Below are positions 1 through 12,419 of a DNA stretch of 64,000 bases, in pieces. How positions within the stretch are numbered: position 1 is the stretch's first letter; every line of letters begins with the position of its first letter. A program made the position numbers and the translations under genes. The DNA comes from Euwallacea fornicatus (lineage: Eukaryota; Arthropoda; Insecta; Coleoptera; Curculionidae), in assembly GCF_040115645.1 (NCBI RefSeq), contig NC_089546.1, positions 3,693,001 to 3,757,000 of the forward strand. Direction: 5' to 3'. Below the pieces are notes generated by a model. It was not told the origin of the DNA. It searched no databases and saw nothing but the letters and a program-made list of their open reading frames with translations.

Positions 1-370
1 TCCACCCCTATAGTCTCGAAACGGAGAGATTGAAAAAAGCACCAAAAAACGTCGATTTTATTAACGAGGGGGAAACATTTTTATACACAACTCACTGCGC
101 TTTTTTTTAACCCTGTACGCCCCAGAGTCACCCTTTCAAATAAATTTAATGGCAAAGAGGGTTAATTGATATATCATTTTAAAGGGCTTTTCATTCTCTG
201 CAATTTGAAACTTCATATGTTATGTTTGACTGTTGCGTTATCAAGTTAGGCATATTTGATCATTCTAAATTATTTTTTTTATTGGTGTTTTTCTATCGTC
301 GAACCTAAGGCTGTTTTATTCAAATGTGTCTTACGATTACGAAATTGTTCTAATGAATTTATTTACTAAA
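1..370 (+). repeat. Left terminal inverted repeat arm, about 370 bp
   Basis: Pairs with 1812-2190. The innermost shared block is TTACGATTACGAAAT on the left against the reverse complement of the sequence near 1845-1860 on the right. Homology fades beyond about 370. Confidence 0.75.
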
Positions 371-702
371 TTATTGACTTATTATTTCTCCAGACGACCA
401 TCGAAAGATAAGATGCATTCATCCCTGAAGCGTACGTTTAACGATCTAACAAGTTTTCTCGGTCCTCAAAAAGAAACTTCTACGTAGAATATGATTTTTT
501 AAAATGTTTATTTTTTTTGCAAATGGAATGTCGTTTCGACATATTTTGCCATGGAAAATATGATTTACTTACTTTTGGTACCGATCAATACTACTAGGTG
601 TTTAAATTAGTTAAAATTTAATGCGATAATTCGTGTGCTATTGTGAGTAATTTTAAAAATTTAATGCACAATTCAGCAAAGTACTGAAATTATTTTTATT
701 AA

Positions 703-1727
703 TGGAGGGCAAGGAAGGGGCACAAGGAGAACAGCGAAAGTATTTAACGCTAAAAAGTCGAATTCAAATGTATGTAGAGGGTACCTTTTAAACTTAATAA
801 AAAAAAAAATTACTGAAACGCGTTCTATTTAAAACAAAAAAAGGGCCGTCCAGCGTGTTTTAAGTGAAGCTGCGCAAATGGACATTCTAGAAACCTTCGT
901 TGCAAAACCCAGAAATTCACTGCATACAGTCGCAAGTCAAATTGAAATACCACATGAAATTGTGCGAAAAGCAGTGAAATTAAATGATTTTCATCTCTAC
1001 AAAATGCAAATTCTACAGGATGATTGTGACGACGGTTGTGATAGAATAACCGCGTTTTGAAGAAATCATGACCGACTTAATTCATAATAACAAAATTGTT
1101 TCGACATACATTTGCTTCATCGATGAGTGCACCTTTCTTCTTAATGGATCGGCCAATGAACAAAACTGTTGACATTGGAGTGACGAAGATTTTCACGTTT
1201 TTAGAAAGGGTGCTACACAGTGGCTAGAAAAACCGAATGTTCCCGTTGAAATTTTTAGGAACGCTGCTATAGGACCTTCGTTTATTGAGGCAAACTTAAC
1301 TCGAGAACTGCACTTTAAATTACTTGGAAACGTAAATGGTCCGTTAATAAAAGCTCATTTCAAAGATCAAGTTGGTGGAGACATCTTGCGAGAAGATCAA
1401 ATACATTTTCAGCAAAATGGAGTTCCACCGCGTTATTTTCGCCTAATGAATGAGTTATTGGATGACCGATATTCCGACAAATAGGGCGAGAGGTGGGGAC
1501 CGATAAAATGGCCCGCAAGATCGCAAGACTTAACGCCGTTAGATTATTTTTTATGTGAGCATATAAAATCTGGTTTTTACAAAACCCGTACTGAAAATAC
1601 TGACGATTTGAAATAAAGACACAGAGGCAGACAGGATTATTCCAGAAGCGTTATTAGAGAATGTTAGGGAACAGTTTCAAAGTAGGCGTTATTATTGTTT
1701 GGAAAATAATAAAGAATATTTCGAATA
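703..1727 (+). pseudogene. IS630-type (DDE_3-like) transposase, decayed
   Basis: Frames joined by eye give a transposase of the insect family whose C-terminal half reads WPxRSPDLTPLDFFL. Visible parts are an N-terminal helix-turn-helix-like stretch at 878-1060 (SLHTVASQIEIPHEIVRKAV), a first catalytic block CFIDECTF near 1115, a second block IHFQQNGVPPRY near 1405-1440, the block GPIKWPARSQDLTPLDYF near 1500-1550, and a tail ENVREQFQSRRYYCLENN near 1655-1710. The second catalytic residue is Asn where the family has Asp (QQDGAPPHY). Stops interrupt the frame near 790, 1170, 1480 and 1615. It sits between the long TIRs, so it was the element's own transposase. It cannot be functional. Family assignment is by motif recognition; a profile search would confirm it. 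Confidence 0.8.
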
Positions 1728-1811
1728 AATTAAAAGTGTTAAAAATAGGATTTCCAAATTTCAACGCATTTTTTTAAACACCAGTTAAAAAAAATTATTT
1801 GTTTCATAGTT

Positions 1812-2190
1812 TAGAACAGCTATGCAGAAGTTTATTACGTTCATTTCCTAATCGTTAGGCATGTTTGAACAAAAAAAGTGCTCGTTTCAACGCCATCAAA
1901 AGAATAATAAAAAAAAATGCATTTGGAATGATCAAAAACGCCTAAGTTGATAATGCAAGAATGTAATGGAACGAATGAGGTACGAAAATGTAAAGATTTG
2001 AAAGTCCTTTAAAATGATGTAATACTTAATCTCCTTTTCCATTTAAGATATTTGAGAGGGTGGCTCTAGGAGTAACGGGTTGAAAGATGCGCAGCGAATT
2101 CCACCTAAGAATTGTTTCCCTCGATAACAAAATTGACTTGTTCCGGCTATTTTTTAAATGTCTATCCTGTTTCGCGCTAATAGTGATGGG
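1812..2190 (-). repeat. Right terminal inverted repeat arm
   Basis: Reverse complement of 1-370 with scattered substitutions. The outermost visible match is CTATTAGCGCGAAACAGG (minus) against CTATAGTCTCGAAACGG at base 8 on. Confidence 0.75.
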
Positions 2191-2529
2191 AAACTTTCAC
2201 GTTGACATCCTGTAGAATCCCTAGGGGATGCACTGAATCGAGTACACTGGAAGATGACAGGTAGGATAGGTTGCATTGTAGAATATGAGGTATTATGATT
2301 TATTTTACGTATTGCTACTAGTGAGTATGGCGGCGATGGCGAAGCGGGGGGGGGCTGATTGAAAGTAGGAGTCGAAAGTGTTGTTTAAACACTGAATAAC
2401 ATGTATGTGAGGTAATATTAAATATTAATGCTACAGGTTAAATGATAAAAGTTCCAGCATTAGATCTACAGTCTTGAATATGCTTTTGTACTTTAGAGAC
2501 ACATCTATTTATTTATCAAAAACGTCTAA

Positions 2530-2860
2530 ACATTCGTACTTTTCCAAATACTGACCGATTCAGAACACACAACATGTCTTAAACTGAATCACAGCATAGG
2601 TGCCTTGTGGCCTAAAAATCGATCTTGAACTGCAGTTATAACGTGTCTACCTCCTGGATGTTGTTCGGCCATGACTTCAGTTTCTCCAAAGCGTCGCCAT
2701 AATCGATTGATTTAGGACTTTGGCAAACACTTACGCACTAAACTACTTCAATTTGTCTCAAACAAGCTTGAAGAAGGTCTACCGCTCTATTCATCATATT
2801 CAGAATTAAATGTTGTCATTCCGTGGTAAAGCAGTGCTTTCAACGCATCCCCTAAACACC
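2530..2860 (-). pseudogene. Tc1-like transposase, N-terminal fragment
   Basis: Read on the minus strand with frame changes, this stretch gives AVDLLQACLRQIEV, then LWRRFGETEV and GGRHVITAVQDRFL. These match the paired helix-turn-helix DNA-binding head of Tc1-family transposases (typical forms LLEEGLSQRQVARRL, LWRRFRETGSV, RATTxRQDRFI). No DDE catalytic domain follows on the lower-coordinate side, so only the head of the gene remains. It lies just outside the right TIR of the element at 1-2190. The match is short and frame-shifted, so confidence is moderate. Confidence 0.5.
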
Positions 2861-3331
2861 AGCTAGTTTCGGAGCAATGAAATTGAATCAGCCTGATAAT
2901 TTAACTGAGTATAAAGTGCTAACTTTTTACTATCCGGATAAAAATGGTTTATTTACCTTAAGATTTTTTCAATCGATCGAAATGTGTATGCAGACTGAGG
3001 TTTTGCACTAATACAGTGCTGTGTAGGCTACAATTGTATCTATGAGATGAGAACAGTACAAGTTAAAAATAATAATTTTTGGGAAGATTATTTTTTATGA
3101 TTTTCGTTGTCTGAGGTTGTTCATGTTCGGTCAGTTACACACAATTCAGTCGATCACACAAATTTTAGGATAATTTTTTTTCGCCTTTTGAACTAAAAGT
3201 TTGTTTTGATATGTCATGCACTTTTGAATTTTCCCCTAAACACAAACGTGGACTTGTACTATTCTTAGAGTCAGATCACGAAAATTGAACCCAAACTATA
3301 TAAGAATTCATATTTTATTTCACGAAAATAA

Positions 3332-5215
3332 TCATTGTTGATTATCTCCATCGTCATTAGCGTTCGTATTAGCGGTTGGCCCGGATGTTACATGGTAATA
3401 AAACTCTAGATTGTCTCCTTCAATGTGTTTCATCTCTTGCTCTATATCTTGAAGTGTTTCCCTGTTAAACGGCACTACCTTCAAATAGGCTTCATTGTTG
3501 GGAATCACTGAATTTTGATTAGGTTTCAGTAATTCAAATGTGTAAAAAGTAACTCCGTCAATCAACTCTGAATATTCGGCGTAGCCTGGAAATGATGCGT
3601 CGTGAACGAACTGCATGTACTCAGAAATTGTAAAGTTTTCCTTCACTTTCTCCACGATTGTGGTGCTGGTTAATTTGTGGAGTAAAGGCCACCAACTCTT
3701 GAAATCCAATATGTCATTATATTTAGTAACGTAGACGACATTGTTTTCCTGAAAATTTTCATCGATGTCCGATATTCTTGAGAAGTCTGTATACAATCAC
3801 ATTTTCGAGTTAATCTTTTTTCAAGTCCAAAATCTCTGCCACAATGTAAAAACGAGTGTACACTCAATGGGAAATGATGGTAAATCATCTTGAATCGTTT
3901 GCTACTTTGAATAGCTATCAAAAATCTCACTATTGTGTTGTTCTTATTTTGCCGTGGATATCCATTAGAAAAAATGTGCAATTCTTGAACTTCTTCAGGT
4001 ACGTGGTTCTTAATGTAGTCATCCACGAAAGTACATACTGTATTGGGGCCCTTTAGGATTTGTCCCTCGTGTTGCATGTAGAAACGGCCAGCAACTGTTT
4101 TTACGTTTTGGATTTCAAAAGAATAACCTAAAACTGTCTCAAATAGACTAACTCTTGCGCTGATAGTACTGGAAGGGGAAAATTTTGAACCTAATCAAAA
4201 GTGATTCCAAGAATTTCAGGGTGTTCTGTAGACAATTTCTCAACTTCTTGCAATTTACTATAAAATTTTTTAGCCCGGCATTTGTGAGTAACAAGTTCTG
4301 AAGCACAAACTCGTTTAGCGTCATCGTTCGAACTTCGATCCCTTAAACTTGTACTAAGTTGTTCATATTGAAAACACACATAGACTTGTGATTTTCGACA
4401 CGTTAGTCGATACTTTTTATTGAAGAATTTTAGGAAAAATTCATACTTCATGTTGTTCTTTAATTCAGGATATCCCTTACTAAGAAGGTTAAACATAACT
4501 TTCACTTTAAGTTTCGAGTGCAGATATCGAACGTCTTTTCGAAGAATAATGTGCAATATTATGAGGAAATGATTCAATGTACATTTTCATTTTAAGTTTT
4601 TTTTAATTCATTAACTGTGATAGGTCTATTAATGTGCTTTCCCCGCTTATCTCTAGGAGATTCCCCTTTGCTCAGTAATAAATTTAAGCGCTGGACACGA
4701 AAATCAGATCTTGCATGCAAGCTCGTAAATGCTTGTTTGCAAATCAAAACTAGTTTTTGATTCTTTCCAACAAAATATTTAAAAGATGCAGATTCTGGCT
4801 TAGCGCAGTTGTGATCTTCAACGTGAGTCCGACGTCTTGAAAAAGATTTTATTTCAATTAAACCTTGGAGCAAAACATCCTGTTCGTTTTTGATTTACCA
4901 TCGTATGAATTTTCAGTTATCAGATTCTTTACCACATCAGAAAATTTACTTGTGCATTCCAATTTGCACCTGGAAAATTTTAATTCATTGGATCAAAATT
5001 TTATTTAAAACAAAATTTAAACTTATGTGCAAAGCTGTCCAGTTTTCTCTCCTTCGACGATTTTACCAAATGAAGAAATATAGGACTCACCACGTTGTAG
5101 TGATAATTTTCTTTTATTTACTTGCCACTGCTCTGGATCTCTGGTACGTTTTCTATCTCGTGTTAGCTCTTTTTCACTTTCTATTTGGTTACTGTCATCA
5201 GGAGATATTGCTTAT
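3332..5215 (-). pseudogene. Arthropod uncharacterised family protein with DDE-like GQNKN/RDFG core, broken
   Basis: Minus-strand blocks fall in the order of a large arthropod family of uncharacterised proteins (from memory, the group carrying domain DUF7869). N-terminal block: RKRTRDPEQWQVNKRK, GKIVEGEKTGQLC (about 5150-5030). Next: VCKQAFTSLH-type and LLSKGESPRDKRGKH (4760-4620). Then YLHSKLKVKVMFNLLSKGYPE (about 4530-4450). Then the core MQHEGQILKGPNTVCTFVDD, RQNKNNTIVRFLIAIQSSKRF and HSFLHCGRDFGLEKR (4077-3830), and a C-terminal block ending at 3332. The core usually reads D-C-GGQNKN and HSFLPCDRDFG; here key residues are altered. Breaks: an altered splice donor at 5026, stops near 4880, 4590 and 4190, a frameshift near 4125 and another near 3790. 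It could be a dead host gene copy or a domesticated or mobile-element gene. The catalytic-fold reading is inference. Confidence 0.65.
4970..5026 (-). other. Probable relic intron of the 3332-5215 pseudogene
   Basis: Minus-strand coding homology stops after GEKTGQLC and resumes after TTTTCCAG. The gap is 57 bp. Its 5' end reads ATAAGT where GTAAGT would be a perfect donor, consistent with a single G-to-A change killing the site. Confidence 0.45.
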
Positions 5216-5299
5216 TCTGCTTTAACGAACTACTGCGAGGAAACAACAATACGTGCACCCGCATCATGGGATTTCAATAATAAACTGATAATGGAGCTC

Positions 5300-7345
5300 C
5301 AACAAAAATCGGTAAATAACGATATCCGTTGAGATTAAGGACAGTACATGTCCAGGACTTGTGCTGTTTTTTTTCTTCTCAACGGTATTCAGTGACCTCA
5401 AGCAATTCCCTTAGCGATGCAGTTTTGAGACCGTTCTACTACTCGTTTGATGCAGTTTTGCATGGCAAAAAAATTTATATGTTACTTAAAAACGGTAAAT
5501 TTTGGACTTCAACTGTTCTCAATCTCACCGATTCAGTTGAAATTTCTTGTTATCGGGTTTATGATTTTTTTTTAAATGTCTTTAGACTTTTCTGATGTTT
5601 GATCTTCATGATGATCAAGATCTTCATCGAAAATGTTTTGGTCGAGTAAGTAGACACAAACATTCAAAACATCAAATACTTATATCGAATTGGAAATAGA
5701 ATTTCGTGTGCCATCACCTTTCAATTTTTACGCGTTTTTGTCCCGTCATCGTTGTGACCCTCTTATCTCATGAAAATCTTTTTGATTTTCTTCTTGTTAT
5801 TATTTATAGGTTGTATCGTTCTATGCTCTGTAATTACTGCAACGTAATTTTCGTTAAATTTCAACGAAATACTTACCGACTCTAACTACTCTGTAATAGT
5901 GACTTGTCTAGTTATTTTTCGCTGCGTGAATTAGTTGTGATATTAGCTAAAATCTCAGTCAGCAAATTTTCGAATCATATTTACATTGTTTTAGCATTTA
6001 AGCTTACCAACACAACGGGGGCAAATTTGTTAAAGTTCCGGTCGGTTTGTTGGGTCGAAACTATTAGAGCACTGTGGGCGACTATTTGTTCATTAAATGT
6101 AAAGTTCTTAGTGACCTCGGAGGATTATGGCAAATGGATTTCGCTTAAAACAGCCGGCCGATTGCATATTCAGTAGTTTACATTTCGCCTTTCCAATTTC
6201 TGGTTTTGTGCGACCGTCGTTAATTTCATACCGCGGGGTGAGTTCCTTTTTTAATTAAACTTGTTAATTTCATACATTTTTCCCATTATGGGCCAATCCG
6301 TGAAAGCTACAGCTTTTAGTTGCGCGACTTTGCTACTACCAGTCTTGCTATGGCGGCAAGTTTTACTAGATTAGATGAGAAAACCGGAGAATATAAGGGA
6401 TTTTATTGGGGAGGAATGCATATTAGCTAGATATATTAACCTTCAGCGATGCAAGGAATTTAATAAATTTAAATGTTGCAGACAGAAACTGAGCTTAAGC
6501 TTCGAAATTTGTTCACAAGAGCACTAGAACTGGGGCAGCTCCCCGCTTTTCCGAAGAATTTTCAACCCTGGAGGCAGCGTTATGTTTTAAATTAAAACCG
6601 TGGGAGATGCAAATATACAGCATTGTCGAAAGTGTAAAACTCAACTAGTAAAAAAACGATAAACAATTTCTATGCAAATAGTTGTTTTTAAGTCGGCCTA
6701 TCGGAATCATAGACGCGAGGATTATTCCTCTCAGAATTAAAGCGTCCGGAAGAAAAAGGTCATTTTTAGGCTTTGAGAATTGCTCTTGTATTTAAATTTA
6801 TTCAAATATGATCACAACACGCATTCCAGCCCTTCAGTTTCCTTCCCATTACGTGTTAGATAGAAACATTATGTTTTACGGTTATTGGTCTTTATGCATT
6901 TCTTTAAACTTTGGTACAATTTTCTCATAAGTTCTCAGCAACACGATCTGCGACTCGCACTATATGAGAGGAATATAAATTATCCAAGGGGCTTGCTAGT
7001 GGCAATTGTTAAATTGCTCCTAAATTTAATTGAGACAACAATATGCAAAATAAGCCAAATTTATCTTACCCTCCGACTCAGGGTGAATATGTGCCATGAC
7101 AGCTCCCGAAAATTTGCCGGCAATTTACCGGAAAACTGAATAATATTGGCTGACAACTTCCAATTCCTTGGAGTAATCTTGTTCGGCGTTTGTTTGGAAG
7201 TTCCGATATATTATTCATCAAGTTCTCGAGGCGACAGCAATTTCGAATTATGTATGTGCAACGCTAAAAACAGAAAAATAAAAAAAGGATAAAAAATAAC
7301 GAGTTTGTTTCCATAACGTTTATACCAGGGAAAATTCGTGAATAA
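5300..7345. other. No gene recognised
   Basis: AT-rich sequence with only short open frames on both strands. Nothing translates into a family I recognise. There are poly-T and poly-A tracts (around 5370, 5560 and 7387) but no clear repeats or splice-bounded exons. Confidence 0.5.
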
Positions 7346-7439
7346 GTACGAGAGTAGTTCCAGAAATGCCCGAAATAATATTTCCAAAAAAAAAAAAAAT
7401 ACATTTGGAAAATATTGCATTATTTCTCAACGGTCTTCT

Positions 7440-9207
7440 TAGAGATTGGTACACTTGTCCTAGCGATATTCTATGGGTTCTATGCTATGTTTATAGTAAG
7501 AAGCTTCGAATAATTCAATAGAATATAATAATAATTTAATAACAACCTCGAACTCCACCTCGTCATTATTAGCAAAATATCTTCCCGCCGAGTCATTTTT
7601 TCAAGTTTAGAAATAGAAAATAAACTTAAGGGGCTAAATCTGGCAAATAGGGTGGACGAGGAAAAAGTTCGAAGCCAAGTTGATTGATTTCGGCCATCGG
7701 GATGACAAAAGTGTGGACTGGTGCGTTATCTCGATGAAACAAGACTTTATTTTTCGCTAAATGCGGTCGATTTTCCCGAATTTCTTCACTCAAATGTTGC
7801 AATAAATTTCTGTAAAATTTTCGTTTATTATTTTCCCTTTGGGAAAATGGTCAATAAATATGATCCCACGTCCATCTAAAAAAACTGATGCCATCACCTT
7901 TTTTGAAGACAGAACGGTTTTCGCCTTCGTTGCCGTTGATTCTCCCTTTTGAATCCATTGTTTTGACTGCCCTTTCGTCTTAGGTGCGAAACGATCGACC
8001 TACGTTTCATTCATGGTTATGAATCGACCCAAAAACACGGCTGCAAAAGTTTGCCAGACATCCCCCTGAAACACCATCACAGCTCTGTTTTTGTTCATCT
8101 TGGGCACAGCTTTCTCATATCCAGTTGTTCGGCTAACATGCGATATCCAGTTGTTTAGACCAGGGCTTCCTGAGTTCCTGCCTAACAGTCGTGACTACCT
8201 CACTAGGCACTCATGGAGTAATTCAATTACGCTAACAGGATTTGTCACTGGATCAAAGGACCGGACGGGCAACCATCACGAAATAATAGGGATCCAAAGA
8301 TTCGACAGGTTACAGATACATTGTTACTCGTACGACACAATGTTTACTCACTGGCTAGTTGGTGTACAAGACTTGATTAGAAATTAGATTGTTGACCATA
8401 ATACCCCTATTCAGATTTCGATTTTGCAATGAGGTGCGTCAGAAGTTGTCAAAGTTTCGCTTTATCTTCGTTATCGGCATAGTTGAGTTTGGTTGTTGAC
8501 GCGACGACACAGGAAACGCTTCCGCCTGCCACTCCGAGAGGAGTAGTGTTCCTCCTCCCAAATGTAACTCCTTGTCTTGGGTTTTTTTCCCACGAATTCG
8601 TGGGAAGGTCACTACCTCAACGATTTCGAACCATGTCCTTATCGCTACTACCCTCTGGTTCTTGGGCCACTTGCGCGAGTCGATGTAGTATATTCCATGT
8701 TGATTTACTTCTGCCCCCTATTTATTTACGATTAGCCAGTCATAAATCAGGAAGTTAAGGAAATATATGGTACTTAACGCGGCACTCATGGTTCGACACG
8801 TAATGGTAGGTCAAAAATTGAGATCTGTTTTCTTTTCGTCATTATTTACATGTTAGGACGTTACATAAGTACGAGATTTTTATGTTGGAACTTTCCCAAC
8901 ACCAATACTTTTTGAAATGCCCGTCATGTGTGCTAACTAGCACAATTTTAGTCGACAGGACAGTTTTGAGGATTTTAAGCACAATATATGGAATGGTCAA
9001 ATCTGGAGTGTCGTTGAATCGACCACTGCGGAGTTCATCTTGGTAACTCGTCTGCAACCATGTCTAAATTGTGCCACCCAATATTTTGCAGTTGTCAGCG
9101 AAGAATCAGATTTTCACAATAGATTGGAACTTCCCTTTGATGTTAGATGGACAAAAAGCTTTCAAATTAGGGTGTTGAACATTGTATCGATGATCAATTT
9201 TTTCCAT
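7440..9207 (-). pseudogene. Mariner transposase, decayed and split by an LTR
   Basis: The minus-strand start matches MEKIDHRY at 9207, followed by SYQDELRSGRFNDTPDLT (9050-8990), the usual mariner linker after the first helix-turn-helix. The frame is then interrupted by the LTR and resumes below 8147 with EQLDMRKLCP, FITMNET, KGESTATKAKTVLSSKKVMA, HRDNAPVHTF (frame-shifted), FFPRPPYLPDLAP and LNLKK. In the mariner D34D triad the first Asp (usually in MDETW) is Asn here, the second (HxDNAPVH) is kept, and the third region has a stop after LAP. There are many stops and frameshifts. Inactive. Confidence 0.85.
8152..8901. repeat. Solo LTR inserted in mariner copy 1
   Basis: This 750-bp block breaks mariner homology exactly. 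It begins TGTTTAGACC and ends TTCCCAACA, so it has TG...CA termini with TGTT/AACA inverted ends. The flanks CCAGT (8147-8151) and CCAAT (8902-8906) look like a 5-bp target duplication with one mismatch. No gag or pol is present inside, so it is a solo LTR. It contains a perfect 16-bp palindrome CCCACGAATTCGTGGG at about 8588-8603. Orientation and superfamily are not decided; a 5-bp duplication fits BEL/Pao or copia. Confidence 0.7.
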
Positions 9208-9384
9208 ATTCACAAAATCTCCAAAAGCGTTCACAAAAAACGACTCCAATACAAACAAAATAACGTAGCACCCTCAAACTTAGACATAATTTAAGGTTAG
9301 GTCTCTGTATTATTAACAGATTTTTAACCAAAAAATCGCCCTCTGCATGTCATGTCGAGTACTTCTGAAACCATCCTCGTACTA

Positions 9385-12300
9385 TAGTAGGAGCCAAAGA
9401 TTCAGTTCCTTTAACTTATTAACAATTTAATCCGTGAGTAAACGTCCTAAGTTCTATACCTTTGTGCCAATCATTTCTCACGGGTCAGTCCCGATGTACA
9501 GCGAAGGCATAACAGTATCTCTTGGAGATTTTGACAATCGTTGACCAATTCCCTTCAAATTTATAATTGCTCTTATTTGACCATAACACGTTTATATTTC
9601 CTAGAATAATATTTAAGTTCACCACTTCAGCAACCCCGACTGGTGTGCCAGATGCTATTCTCAAAAAACCAAGGGAAAAAATTGTTTTTACTGGATAAAC
9701 CTATTTCTTCCAAAGATGTTTTGACTGGCTGGCACTGGCAATGATTTGTTTATTATCTGCCCTAACATATAAAGCACAAAAAAATTAATTCACAATTCTT
9801 CACCATTAAGTGCAAAAAATAAATAGTAAAAGGAAAGCTTTTCTCTGCGTCTTTCTTAAATAGCTTTGTATGCATATTTAAAATTAGTGAAAGACACAGG
9901 GTTAAGTAGATAGAGACAGAACAATGAATTATTGAAGTTATTCATTTTCCGCAGCACTATTCGAAAAACAGACACATTTAAATACATAATATGGCTTTAT
10001 TTGGTTCATAACTAAAATCGTGTTGGAACATTAAAAAAATGCGCATTCAGTGCGGTAATATAGCTGGCGAATATTATATATGTCTGTCTGACATATTACC
10101 ATAGGCCATAACCAAAAAAGAACTGACAAAAAAGCAGGTATATGGTTAGACTACTACGAATTTGTGCAGATTCCAAATAATTCAATTTTAGGAGCAAAAA
10201 TTGATTTTAAAGTAATTCTTTCTCAGCGTTCTATGAGAATAATTGTAATAAAAAGCTTCTAACCCTCATTACACAAAGCGACGAAGCAGTTGAAGATCAG
10301 CGCAATAGTCGTTTGGAAAATCTAAGAAGATTAACTCGTATTACAGCTTTATGCTTTATTCCAGGTCTCCGTTTAATTAACTCAAGGATCGAACATCCTG
10401 AAGACTGGTTTAAATTAAATTAAAATTACAATAATTAAAAAAAAAAATCATGTTTCTTATTTTAAAGAATTGTGTTATTTTCAGGTGAAGGAATTTTCAA
10501 TTCAAACATGAACAATACAAAATCTATAATAGCAAATATATCTTTTGTGAACTTATTAACATGGTCTTTTGGGACAACATCTTACATCAAATATTCGTCC
10601 AAAGATAGCAGTAAGGCGTGGTCAGCAATGCTACTGTCCCTGACTACTGAATAGATAATGCTAAATAAACATCAAAAGTTGATTCAAGTTAGGCAAAAGT
10701 TGCTCTAAATGTACATTAATAAACTGACACATACCATGGTTAACGGTACTAGATTTAAATATTAAAACATATTAGAGGAGAACTAACATAATGCTAAAAA
10801 AATGTGACAGAAATATATTTCGCTGAAATCATCAAAAACGAAAAATATCGTTAGGTTAGCTGTGCTTTGTGTTTTACTCTTCTTTCATTTTGCGGTAATA
10901 AATTATTGAGTTATTGAAAATTTTATTAATGGCATTATAAAATCATTTTGTTTGTAAACACTGAATTTTTGTTTTTAGAGTATAAAGCAATATTTTTACT
11001 GCCTAGGCATTAGATTTCCCCAATCGCTAAAATTTGATAAATACGCGATAGCGTTATTAGATTACATTGACGTGGAAAGTAAGTTTTCTGTTGAGAGGAA
11101 AAGATATCAGAGGCGCATAGCGCCGAAGTTAGCTTTTACTCAACTAACATAAAGGATGCTTTCTTCGATGATGTTAATATTACTTCCTTAATGAACACAT
11201 TTTAATGAAAATAAAAAGGAAAATTTGGAATTATTTAAACAAATCCCAGTAGTTGGACTCAAAATTCTATCAAAGCAATTTTTCTTTAAATAGGTGGAAT
11301 GTACGATAGTATGGAGCCTTTCTTGGATAAATTTCACATGTTACGCGTAAAAACTTGTTGTTAAGTTTTGGGGTGCCATTTGCCCTTCACTTAAAACTCC
11401 TCTTTCTGAAAGAGATAATCAGAAAATGGATAGTTCTTAAGTGAGTAAAAAAATTTAAGAAATGACATATTACATATTTAGTTCTTGTTTTTCTTATTAT
11501 TTAAATTCTTGGATTATCTGCTTTCCTTATTAAAAATATTATTGTATATAAAAATTTTTATTGCCTGGGCAATATAAGTGTTTTATGGCCAAAATATATA
11601 CAAAAAACACATAAAAGTGGACTTTTATTGATACCAGTTGGAGAAAAGATTATATATATATGTGTATACATATATATTACATCTTTTTTTGGTCTGCGAA
11701 AATGGAAATTTGCTACCTTGTGTTAGTATGTTTATATCATGTGTTTATTCTTACGTTGAATATACTATTCTTTGACTCTGTGAAATATATAATTATTTTC
11801 TTATCAATTCCATGTCGAATTTCTCCATTTTAATGGCTTTTTTTCCTAACATTTTGACTATGCGTCATTTAATTTTAACCATCGTTTTTTCCCATGTGCT
11901 TAAAAAAGAAAGATCTTCAGAAATGTTAAGAATGTGCCAAAAAATTGAAAAATGTAGTATGGAGCGTTTTGGACGTCCTTATTTCGGTGCCACACTATAA
12001 TACAAATTACGTATAGGACAAAAAGTAGGCTATGATGAAATAAAAATAATTTTCTAGTATTTACCTAAAAAAAAATAATAAAAAACTACTGGTTTTCCAT
12101 TATGCTGGTTTTTCTCAGATATTTTTCTTGCGTCGAGAAGTTATTGACTATAATAATGCCGAAGTTTGCCTTCGCGTTTTTGAAATAGCAACGCTAGCGA
12201 ACTTCAAATATCGAATAGGTAGTGGGTAGTTAGAGATATAAAGTAGGTAATCTTAAGAATTCGATGATAAACATAATTTTTTTGTAGTATTTCTGAGTTT

Positions 12301-12410
12301 ATTATTACTAAATTTAGGTCATTTTTCCTATTTATTTCCCCTATTTTTTAAAAAGGTTGATTCATAATATTTAAAGGAGGAGCAAAAAAATTTCATCATA
12401 CCTCTAAAAA
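9385..12410. other. No gene recognised
   Basis: AT-rich spacer. Short palindromic AT repeats occur at about 11,650-11,680 (ATATATATGT...ACATATATAT). A short open stretch near 10,270-10,360 reads TQSDEAVEDQRNSRLENLRR, which I could not assign with confidence. Confidence 0.45.
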
Positions 12411-12419
12411 AAATTTTTT

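Larger units (their letters stand above)
1..2190 (+). mobile_element. IS630/Tc1-mariner-type element with very long TIRs, left end cut by window
   Basis: The left arm (about 1-370) matches, as reverse complement, the right arm (about 1812-2190). Matching blocks include ATCATTTTAAAGGRCTTTTC, GTTAGGCATATTTGATCATT against CTTAGGCGTTTTTGATCATT, and GTCGATTTTATTAACGAGGG against GTCAATTTTGTTATCGAGGG. Identity looks roughly 65-75% with small gaps. A decayed transposase lies between the arms on the plus strand. Homology is still visible at base 1, so the true left end and target duplication lie outside the window. Confidence 0.8.
7349..9379 (-). mobile_element. Mariner element (copy 1), interrupted by a solo LTR
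   Basis: The ends are inverted repeats: GTACGAGAGTAGTTCCAGAA from 7346 on the plus strand and GTACGAGGATGGTTTCAGAA read inward on the minus strand from 9382. Each is flanked by TA (7347-7348 and 9380-9381). The span is 2031 bp. Removing the 750-bp LTR and one 5-bp duplication leaves 1276 bp, matching the 1271 bp of the second copy at 30,830-32,100, to which it is clearly homologous in both halves. Confidence 0.85.

Noticed and set aside
10255..10420. Short frame with EAVEDQRNSRLENLRR, considered as a Helitron or other transposon head
   Set aside because: Too short, and charged helical text of this kind is not diagnostic; no second block was found.
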